Source: Polymorphospora lycopeni (GTDB lineage: Bacteria; Actinomycetota; Actinomycetes; Mycobacteriales; Micromonosporaceae). Taken from it: a stretch of 64,000 bases of DNA. Below are positions 45,037 to 51,685 of the stretch, piece by piece. A model generated the notes under the pieces. That model made no database searches, had not been told where the DNA came from, and saw only the letters and a list, made by a program, of their open reading frames with translations. Every line of letters begins with the position of its first letter. The stretch's first letter is position 1. The translations under genes were made by a program, and so were the position numbers. The stretch covers positions 15,092 to 79,091 of the forward strand of contig NZ_JBCGDC010000021.1 in assembly GCF_042237075.1 (NCBI RefSeq). Reading direction: 5' to 3'.

Positions 45037-45480
45037 TCACCCCTGGTCGCGCTGGTCGAGTTGCATCCAGCGGGCTGGCTCGACCAGCGCCTCGAAACCC
45101 AGCTTGGCGTAGACCCCGTGCGCGTCGGCGGTGGCCAGCAGGATCCGGCGTACGCCCCGGGCGGCGAGCTCGTCACGAGCCGTCGAAACCAGCCACGTAC
45201 CGAGGCCATGCCCGCGCTCGGCGCGGTCGACGAACACGTCGCACAGCCAGGCGAAGGTGGCGCCGTCGGTCACCACCCGGGCGAACGCGACCTGGGCCCC
45301 GTCGGTCGTCCGGTAGGCGGCGAAAACCGTCGATCCCATGATCGAGCGGGCGACCAGGGCCCGGGACCGGCCCTTGGCCCAGTAGGACTCGGTGGACAGC
45401 CACCGGTGGACCCGGTCGATGTCGATCCGGCGGGGATCGTCGGAAAGCTCGTAACCATCGCCCCGGGTGATCGTAAGCAC
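45037..45480 (-). CDS. GNAT-family acetyltransferase
   Basis: A 147-residue N-acetyltransferase. The acetyl-CoA loop is visible in RAERGHGLGTWLVS (about 87-100), preceded by LCDVFVD, and followed by ILLATADAHGVYAKLGF. The N-terminal STESYWAKGRS segment is characteristic of a widespread GNAT group with unknown substrate. Start ATG 45480. It is a single gene, with the rarD repeats downstream. Confidence 0.85.
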   Translation of the reverse strand: MLTITRGDGYELSDDPRRIDIDRVHRWLSTESYWAKGRSRALVARSIMGSTVFAAYRTTDGAQVAFARVVTDGATFAWLCDVFVDRAERGHGLGTWLVSTARDELAARGVRRILLATADAHGVYAKLGFEALVEPARWMQLDQRDQG

Positions 45481-45586
45481 GCCCCGACGCTAGTCGTCAC
45501 CGGGCGGGCCGGCGCGAGCCGATTACCGGATTGTGGCCCCGGTCGCGGTCCCCGCCGGCCGTCGCATCACCGGCGCTGGTCGGAGG

Positions 45587-45973
45587 TCAGTCGCGGTCCA
45601 GGATCAGCCCGAGGACCCAGGTGACCACGCCGACGAGGAGCGCGCCGAGCACGGCCGAGGGCCAGAACCCGTCGACGTGGAACGGCAGCCCCAGTTGGCC
45701 GGCGATCCAACTGGTGAACAGGAAGAGCAACCCGTTCACCACGAGCGCGATGAGGCCGAGGGTGAGCAGGTAGAAGGCGCAGCCCACGGTCTTGATGACC
45801 GGTTGCAGGACGGCGTTGACCAGGCCGAAGATGACCGAGACCAGCAGCAGTGCACCCACCGCCTCGCCGATCGACTCGGTGTAGAGATGGATGCCGGGGA
45901 TCAGCAGCGTGGCGAGCCAGAAGGCCAGGGCGGTGCTGGCCAGCCGGATCACGATGCCTTTCAGGAGAGACAT
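45587..45973 (-). CDS. Phage-holin-4-like / YvlD family membrane protein
   Basis: A 128-residue protein with four hydrophobic helices, of the family named after mycobacterial four-helix phage holins but found in chromosomes without phages. The pattern FGLVNAVLQPVIKTVGCAFY with LGLIALVVNGLLFLF is typical. No phage gene is nearby, so a housekeeping envelope role is more likely than lysis. Start ATG 45973. The type VII secretion eccE begins 70 bp downstream in window coordinates and is also on the minus strand, so the two may be co-transcribed. Confidence 0.85.
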   Translation of the reverse strand: MSLLKGIVIRLASTALAFWLATLLIPGIHLYTESIGEAVGALLLVSVIFGLVNAVLQPVIKTVGCAFYLLTLGLIALVVNGLLFLFTSWIAGQLGLPFHVDGFWPSAVLGALLVGVVTWVLGLILDRD

Positions 45974-46043
45974 GCGCAGGATCGTGCCACGTCGTCGATC
46001 TTTGTCGGGATCCGCGTCCGGTCGGTCCCGCCAGGTCGCGGGT

Positions 46044-47924
46044 TCACCGCCCGGCCGGCGGGCCGATCAGATCGGCCTCGACCGGGTGCGGTGACAGCGG
46101 CCCGCCTTCGGCCGGGCTCGGCCCGCCTTCGGCCGGGATCGATGACAGCAGTCCGGTTTCGATCGAGGTCGGGGACAGCAGTGCCCAACGCAGCCGGTTC
46201 CGGCTGACGACCCCGATCATGTCGGCCCGGATCCGGGGCAGCCAGTCCGCCGACGTACCCAGGCCCAGCGTTGATCCGACCAGGGCTGCCCCGTCCGGCG
46301 GTAGCCGTTGGAGCAGGACGAGATCGGCGCCGGCCAGTGTGCCGGCGTCCGCTGCGGCGACCTCGTCGCGGACCACCAGACTGGTCGTCCACGGTCCGTT
46401 CACCGCCGCGGCGTCGACCGGACCGCTGTCGACCACGACCAGGACCGGGCGCAGCGGTGCCGCCGGTGGGCCGGTGACCGGCTGCCCCGGCGCGACCAGC
46501 GTCAGCAGCCCGTCGCGGGCGCCCATCCCGCGTACGAACGGTTCCCACGTCCCGGGCCGGTCGGTCCGCACGACGACCCGGGCGCCCAGCGCCAGCACGC
46601 GCAGGGTGATCAGTTGTGCCACGGTGACCCCGCCGACCAGCATCGCCAGGGTCGGTTCGGCCCGGAAGACGCGGACGACCAGCGGGGCACCGTGACGGTC
46701 CGCACCCAGCACCAGCCCGGCGCCGCCGACCGGTGGGGCGAGGGCGGCGAGGACGGCGGACGCCACCGGTGTACCGGGCCGGCCCGGGCCGAAGCCGCCC
46801 AGTGGCAGCGTCGCGGCAAAGCCCGGCAACTGCTCGCCGTCGAGCCGGTCGGCCCGTGCCCCGGCGGCGGCGAGCAGTTGGTGCAGCAGCCGGGCCGCCG
46901 TGGACAGTTCGGTGGCGGAGTTCGCGGCGAGCCGTACGGCAAGCTCGGCCGGGACCGCGTCGGAGCCGGCGGTGGGGCGCGGCCCGGTGGCGACCGAGAC
47001 GGTGGTCGCCGCCACCGGCAGGCCCAGCAGGGCGGGCACCAGCCGGCGGGCGGCCGGTTCGTCCGGGGCGGGCCAGCGGCGCAGCCGGAACGTCGCCTGC
47101 ACCAGCTCGCCGGTCGACACCGCCGGCCAGGTCTCGTGTGCCGGTGCGGTGCCGTCGAGGTGGGCCAGTTCGGCGAGTACGCGCGGCACCGCCTCGGCGG
47201 GCAGCGGCCGGGCCGGCGTCGGGGCGAGCCGCCGCCGGAGCCGGCGGATCTGGCTGGACAGGGTGCGTCGCAGGTCGTCGTCGGACCAGCCCGCGGTGCG
47301 CGGCACCCGTATCGCGAGGACCGTCCGCGCCGCGCCGGGCACCCGGCCGCCGGTGAGTCGCCGGTAGGACGCCGCCGGCCCGTCCGGTCCGGCCCTTGCC
47401 GGCGGTGACACGGTGACCAGCACCTGGATCCGGACCGGCGGGGCGTCGCCGCCGGCCGGCGGCAACAGGGTCACCAGGTCGGGCACCGGCCGGGGCGGAG
47501 CGGCGAGCAGGGATGCCGGATCCTCCAGGACGAGGACGGCGGTGAGCCCGACGGTGTCGGCGACGAGCCCGATGCGGTCGCCGTCGAGGTCGGTGGCGAC
47601 CACCTGGGCCCCCGGGGCGACCAGCCCCAGCAGGTCGCCCGGCCGGGGCGGGCTGCCGGTGGCGTGCCTCCGGGTCGCGTAGCGGGCGGCGACCAGGAGC
47701 CATTCGTACGCCCAGCGGCCGTCGACCCGTATCCAGGCGACGAGGGTGAGTGCGGCGCCGGCCAGCACGGCACCGGTGAGCGCCACCGGGCCGCTCCCCG
47801 CCGCGGCGACGGCCAAGGCGATTGCCGCCTGCACCGCGACCACCTGCCCGGCGCGTACGCCCAGCCGGTGCCTCCGGCCGGCGGGTGTGCGGACGGGCCC
47901 GCCGCCCGCGACGGTCATGGTCAC
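46044..47924 (-). CDS. eccE: Type VII secretion protein EccE
   Basis: A 626-residue component of the T7SS membrane complex. Two N-terminal helices (about 30-70: VVAVQAAIALAVAAAG and ALTGAVLAGAALTLVAWI) precede the EccE domain with its GDLLGLVAPGAQVV and TFRLRRWP segments. I chose GTG 47924, with GGAGG eight bases upstream; GTG 47963 and ATG 47918 are alternatives. In mycobacteria EccE caps the periphery of the EccBCDE core. Divergent from eccB across 113 bp. The C-terminal 40 residues are a Pro/Gly/Glu repeat (PAEGGPSPAEGGP). Confidence 0.85.
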   Translation of the reverse strand: MTMTVAGGGPVRTPAGRRHRLGVRAGQVVAVQAAIALAVAAAGSGPVALTGAVLAGAALTLVAWIRVDGRWAYEWLLVAARYATRRHATGSPPRPGDLLGLVAPGAQVVATDLDGDRIGLVADTVGLTAVLVLEDPASLLAAPPRPVPDLVTLLPPAGGDAPPVRIQVLVTVSPPARAGPDGPAASYRRLTGGRVPGAARTVLAIRVPRTAGWSDDDLRRTLSSQIRRLRRRLAPTPARPLPAEAVPRVLAELAHLDGTAPAHETWPAVSTGELVQATFRLRRWPAPDEPAARRLVPALLGLPVAATTVSVATGPRPTAGSDAVPAELAVRLAANSATELSTAARLLHQLLAAAGARADRLDGEQLPGFAATLPLGGFGPGRPGTPVASAVLAALAPPVGGAGLVLGADRHGAPLVVRVFRAEPTLAMLVGGVTVAQLITLRVLALGARVVVRTDRPGTWEPFVRGMGARDGLLTLVAPGQPVTGPPAAPLRPVLVVVDSGPVDAAAVNGPWTTSLVVRDEVAAADAGTLAGADLVLLQRLPPDGAALVGSTLGLGTSADWLPRIRADMIGVVSRNRLRWALLSPTSIETGLLSSIPAEGGPSPAEGGPLSPHPVEADLIGPPAGR

Positions 47925-48037
47925 CGCGATGGCCTCCCGTGCGTCGGTATCCGTGGCCCGCACTCCGATGTGGACGGGGGCGGTCGGTAGTGGCTTGGTG
48001 GCCTATCGTATTGGCCGGACCGAGCGGGAGGGGCCCG

Positions 48038-49429
48038 ATGTCGTCGCGGCAGGACCAACTGCACTCGCACCAGTTCGCGGTCCAGCGGGTCGTTGCGGCG
48101 CTCGTCATGCGGGAGACCGATCCGGCACAGTCGCCGTTCCGGAGGGTCGCCGGCGCGACGCTGGCCAGTGTCCTCATCGCACTGATCGCGCTGGGCGGGA
48201 TGGCCGTGTACGGCGTACTCGCCGGCGGGAGCGGCGCCAACTGGCGCGATCCGGCCGCGGTGATCGTGGAGAAGGAATCCGGCGCCCGCTACGTCTTCCG
48301 CGAGGAGCGGCTGCACCTGGTCCTCAACTACGCCTCCGCACTGCTCATCGTCGGTTCGGCCGAGCCGAAGACGGTCCTCGTCTCGCGCCGGTCGATCGAG
48401 GGAGTGCCGCGCGGGACGCCACTTGGGATCGCCGGCGCCCCGGATTCGCTGCCCGCCGCCGACCGGCTGTCGGCGGCGCCGTGGACCGTCTGCTCGATGC
48501 CGACCGGTGCGGGCGGGGGACGGGTGGCCCGGTCGACGCTGCTGGTCGGGGCCGAACCGGCGGGCGGTGTGCCGCTGGAGGAGCGTGCGGTGCTCGGCCG
48601 GCACCCGGACGGTTCGCTGCACCTGGTCCGGCGTGACCGGCGGCACCTCGTGCGTGACGAGATGCTGGTGCTGACCGCCCTCGGCTGGACCGGCGTCCGA
48701 CCCGTACCCCTGGCGCCGGCCCTGCTCAACGCCCTGCCGGTCGGGGCGGACCTCGGGCGCATCCGGATCGTCGATCATGGACAGTCGGCCGGTGAAGTGC
48801 CCGGCGCCCGAATCGGCGAGGTGTTCGTGATCGCCAGCCAGGACGGTGGCCGGCAGTACGCGGTCGCCGGCCGCGGCGGCCTCGCCGGCATCACCCAGGT
48901 CCAGGCCGACCTGCTGCTCACCGCCTCCGGACAGAACCGGCCGACCGAACTGTCCCAGGGACGGTTCGCCAGCCTTCCGCGGATACCCGACCTGGTGCCC
49001 ACCGGCGACGCGGCGCCACCGGCCACCACGCCCCGGTTGGCTGACGCCGGCAGCGGCGCCGTCTGCGGCGCGGTGCGCGACGAGACCGGCGGAACCCACG
49101 TACGTGTCGGCGTCCCCGCTCCGGACGTGGACGAAGCCGTACGCACCAGCGGCCGGTCGGAGCGCGGGGGCGCACTCGCCGACCACGTGCTGGTGGTGCC
49201 CGGCCGGGGCGCGGTCGTCGAGGCCACGGCGGCGCCGGGCGCGTCCGGCGGAGCGATCTCCGTTGTCACCGACCTCGGCCGCCGGCACGTTGTGTCCGGT
49301 TCGGACACTCTGGCCATGCTCGGCTTCGGCGCGGTGCGCCCGCAGCGACTGCCGGCGAATCTGGTCGCGCTGGTGCCGGCCGGGGCACCGCTCGATCCCG
49401 AGGCGGCGAGCGCGGCCGCCGCGCGTTAG
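48038..49429 (+). CDS. eccB: Type VII secretion protein EccB
   Basis: A 463-residue T7SS subunit. The cytoplasmic N terminus SSRQDQLHSHQFAVQRVVAA is highly characteristic, followed by a single membrane helix (about 40-62) and a large extracytoplasmic repeat domain with Cys pairs. ATG 48038 follows GGGAGGGG; upstream in-frame codons have no signal. It starts the rightward T7SS unit: eccB, two WXG100 genes. eccC (the ATPase) and eccD are absent from the window. Confidence 0.93.
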   Translation: MSSRQDQLHSHQFAVQRVVAALVMRETDPAQSPFRRVAGATLASVLIALIALGGMAVYGVLAGGSGANWRDPAAVIVEKESGARYVFREERLHLVLNYASALLIVGSAEPKTVLVSRRSIEGVPRGTPLGIAGAPDSLPAADRLSAAPWTVCSMPTGAGGGRVARSTLLVGAEPAGGVPLEERAVLGRHPDGSLHLVRRDRRHLVRDEMLVLTALGWTGVRPVPLAPALLNALPVGADLGRIRIVDHGQSAGEVPGARIGEVFVIASQDGGRQYAVAGRGGLAGITQVQADLLLTASGQNRPTELSQGRFASLPRIPDLVPTGDAAPPATTPRLADAGSGAVCGAVRDETGGTHVRVGVPAPDVDEAVRTSGRSERGGALADHVLVVPGRGAVVEATAAPGASGGAISVVTDLGRRHVVSGSDTLAMLGFGAVRPQRLPANLVALVPAGAPLDPEAASAAAAR

Positions 49430-49445
49430 CGGGTCGATTCCAGGG

Positions 49446-49454
49446 TTATCCACA
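49446..49454. promoter_or_regulatory. Exact DnaA box (TTATCCACA) before the WXG100 genes
   Basis: TTATCCACA is the canonical high-affinity DnaA box and is rare by chance in such GC-rich DNA. It stands alone, 125 bp before the first WXG100 gene. A pair of similar boxes is at 55818-55845. No other origin features are present. Confidence 0.45.
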
Positions 49455-49579
49455 GGCCAGCGGTGAGGGGTACCGCCTCCGCTTCCGTCCGGCTACCGTC
49501 AGCGACGAACCGATTCGGCCGCGTCGGTCCACTCTGGATCGCGCGGGACGTGCTGGATGTTCGGGAACGGGGGAAACGG

Positions 49580-49897
49580 GTGACGCAGACACAGGCAGAG
49601 GCCGCGGTGATGCGACAGACCGCGGACAGGTTCGAGCAGGTCGAGGAGTCACTACGCAGCATGCTCAACGGGCTGAAGGCAGACCTGGAGGTGCTGCAGA
49701 CCGCCTGGCAGGGTGCCGGCGGACGCTCCTTCGAGCAGGTCAAGCAGCAGTGGGCGCAGAACCAGGAAGCCCTCCAGCGGGCTCTGCGGGAGACCGCCGC
49801 CGGCATCCGTACCGCGGGCCAGCGATACGAGGCCGCCGACGCCGAGGCGGCGGGCCGGATCGCCAACACCAACCGCGGCCTGACCCTGCCGCTCTGA
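49580..49897 (+). CDS. WXG100-family T7SS substrate (Esx-like) 1
   Basis: A 105-residue helical hairpin protein with the turn W43-Q-G45. WXG100 proteins are secreted as dimers by the T7SS. The GTG at 49580 follows GGGGGAA; the longer open frame begins at 49463 without signals. The C terminus lacks an obvious YxxxD/E export signal in canonical spacing, though YEAADAE near the end resembles one. It pairs with the next gene. Confidence 0.88.
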   Translation: MTQTQAEAAVMRQTADRFEQVEESLRSMLNGLKADLEVLQTAWQGAGGRSFEQVKQQWAQNQEALQRALRETAAGIRTAGQRYEAADAEAAGRIANTNRGLTLPL

Positions 49898-49912
49898 CCG
49901 GAGGTAGCCCCG

Positions 49913-50209
49913 ATGCGCAACGATGACGTGCTGGTGGTCAGGTTCGGCCAGATGCAGCAGGCCAGCGCCGACATCCAGAAGGCGCTCAACACCCTGGGCG
50001 CACAACTCGACCAGCTCGAACGTGACGCCGCTCCGCTGGTCGCCAAGTGGGACGGCGAGGCGAGCCAGGCCTACCGGATGCGCCAGGACCGGTGGCGGGC
50101 GTCGTCCGCGGAGCTGCAGGCGATGCTCAGGGAGATCAAGGTGGCCCTGGACGACTCCGCCGCCGACTACCTGGCAACCGATCGTCGGGCGGCCGAACTC
50201 TTCAGCTAG
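49913..50209 (+). CDS. WXG100-family T7SS substrate (Esx-like) 2
   Basis: A 98-residue WXG100 protein with W46-D-G48 at the helical turn and a possible C-terminal signal (YLATDRRAAE). GGAGG lies eight bases before ATG 49913, 15 bp after the first WXG100 gene. The pair probably forms a heterodimer, as EsxA/EsxB do. Confidence 0.9.
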   Translation: MRNDDVLVVRFGQMQQASADIQKALNTLGAQLDQLERDAAPLVAKWDGEASQAYRMRQDRWRASSAELQAMLREIKVALDDSAADYLATDRRAAELFS

Positions 50210-50218
50210 CCGCTGACC

Positions 50219-50258
50219 CGGTCCGCCCGCTGGCCCCGTCAGTCCGGCGGGCGGACCG
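50219..50258. terminator. Bidirectional hairpin between esx pair and mycP
   Basis: CGGTCCGCCCGC (50219-50230) pairs perfectly with GCGGGCGGACCG (50247-50258). It lies 10 nt past the WXG100 stop and overlaps the last codons of mycP, between convergent units. Confidence 0.75.
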
Positions 50259-51531
50259 TCGGCTCCGGTGCGTGGCCGGGCCGGTCAGGTGGGTGGCCGG
50301 CTGGCTGGCCAGGATGATGACCGGTCAGGAGGGGGGGCCCGGCCGGGCGCCAGCGCCGCCGGAGGCCGCGGGGCAGCACCACCGACAACAGCACCGCCGT
50401 GATCGCCGCCGCCGCGCCCGCTCCGGCGAACAGCACCGCCCGGTCCCGGGCCCGGTCGCGCCGCTCCCGCTGCCCGGCGGTAGCCGGATCCACCACGGCC
50501 CCCGGCAGGGCGGCCGAGGACTGCTCCCACGCGACCGCGCCGGTCTCGGTGACCGCACGGTGGGGGTTGACGACTCCGGCCCCGTAGCCGTCGGTGCCGC
50601 CGGCCGGTGCCGGGTCGGCCGTGGCGACGATCCGCCCGGCCACCTCGGCCGCCGACAGGTCCGGCCGGTACTCCCGAATCAGTGCGGCGGTGGCTGCGAC
50701 GAACGGTGCGGCGTAGCTTGTGCCGTCCTGCCGCCGGTGGCCGCGTTCCGGCGCTGCGGCGAGCACCCCGGCGCCCGGCGCGACCACGTCGACGTAGGCG
50801 CCGGTCTGGGAGAACGGGGCGCGGCTCCCGTCGGCCGCGATCGCGCCCACCCCGAGCACCCCGTCGTAGGCGGCCGGATAGGGGAGCGGGTCACCGTCGT
50901 CGTGCAGGTTGCCGGCGGCGGCGACCAGCACCACGTCCCGGGCGGCCGCGTAGGCGACCGCGGCGCGTACGGCGGGATCGTCGCGGTAGAGCACGACGGA
51001 CAGGTTCAGCACGTCGGCACCATGATCCGCCGCCCACCGGATGGCGGCGGCGAACTGCCCGCCGTCGACCGTGCGACCCGACTCCTCACCGTGGACGATC
51101 TGCTGCTCGCTGATGCGTACCGGCAGGATCGCCGCACCGGGAGCCAGGCCGCGAAACGGTGTGCCGTCGTGGGCGGCGGCCGCGATGATGCTGGCGACGG
51201 CCGTCCCGTGCCCCACGCAGTCGCGTCCGCCGTCACCGCCGGCGTCGAGTCGGTCGACGCCGCGCAGTACCCGGTCCGCGAGCTGCGGATGATCGCGATC
51301 GACGCCGGAGTCGATGACCGCGACGATCACACCCGCTCCGGTGGCCAGCGGCGCGAGGCGTTCGTGCCCGAATCGCTGTTGTGCCCACGGCACCTCCGTC
51401 GCCACCGGGCCGGCGGGCGGGGCGGTGCAGGCCGGTGCCGCGACCGCGGCCGGTGGCGGCCCGGCGATGAGGACGAGGGCCGCCCCGACGGCCGTGCCGG
51501 TCAGTGCGAATCGGGCTGGGTGGCCGGGCAT
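50239..51531 (-). CDS. mycP: Mycosin-type T7SS serine protease (MycP)
   Basis: A 430-residue subtilase. It has a signal peptide (ALTGTAVGAALVLIAGPPPAAVAA), the catalytic triad D74 (VIDSGVD), H108 (GHGTAVAS) and S272 (GTSYAAPF), and a C-terminal membrane helix (about 365-388) followed by a Pro/His-rich tail. Mycosins sit in the T7SS pore and are needed for secretion. I chose ATG 51531 at the signal peptide; the frame is open to 51726 but overlaps the opposite promoter. Convergent with the esx genes, divergent from the SseB-type gene. Confidence 0.92.
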   Translation of the reverse strand: MPGHPARFALTGTAVGAALVLIAGPPPAAVAAPACTAPPAGPVATEVPWAQQRFGHERLAPLATGAGVIVAVIDSGVDRDHPQLADRVLRGVDRLDAGGDGGRDCVGHGTAVASIIAAAAHDGTPFRGLAPGAAILPVRISEQQIVHGEESGRTVDGGQFAAAIRWAADHGADVLNLSVVLYRDDPAVRAAVAYAAARDVVLVAAAGNLHDDGDPLPYPAAYDGVLGVGAIAADGSRAPFSQTGAYVDVVAPGAGVLAAAPERGHRRQDGTSYAAPFVAATAALIREYRPDLSAAEVAGRIVATADPAPAGGTDGYGAGVVNPHRAVTETGAVAWEQSSAALPGAVVDPATAGQRERRDRARDRAVLFAGAGAAAAITAVLLSVVLPRGLRRRWRPAGPPLLTGHHPGQPAGHPPDRPGHAPEPTVRPPD

Positions 51532-51628
51532 GACAAGACCTTTCGATTCGTGTCGGGTCCGGCACCGGATGTTATCGACGGACCCTCGACCGTGGTATCC
51601 GTCGCAGGCCATGCATCCTGATCTTGTT

Positions 51629-51641
51629 CCTACCTTGTAGG
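51629..51641. promoter_or_regulatory. Small inverted repeat in the SseB-type promoter
   Basis: CCTAC (51629-51633), CTT, GTAGG (51637-51641), preceded by TTGTTC. The arms extend imperfectly. It sits 45 bp before the GTG of the SseB-type gene and is a candidate operator. Confidence 0.35.
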
Positions 51642-51685
51642 TTGTACGCGATGCCTGTGGCCTCTTCGCTGGAAGGGAGGTGGCC

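Noticed and set aside
45587..45973. Prophage remnant because of the holin-like gene
   Set aside because: No other phage gene, attachment site or integrase is present; the family is common in chromosomes.
45961..48240. Very long open frame on the minus strand (759 codons) overlapping eccE
   Set aside because: It is an out-of-frame shadow of eccE with Arg/Pro-rich composition typical of high-GC third-frame reading; eccE has recognisable motifs and a ribosome site.
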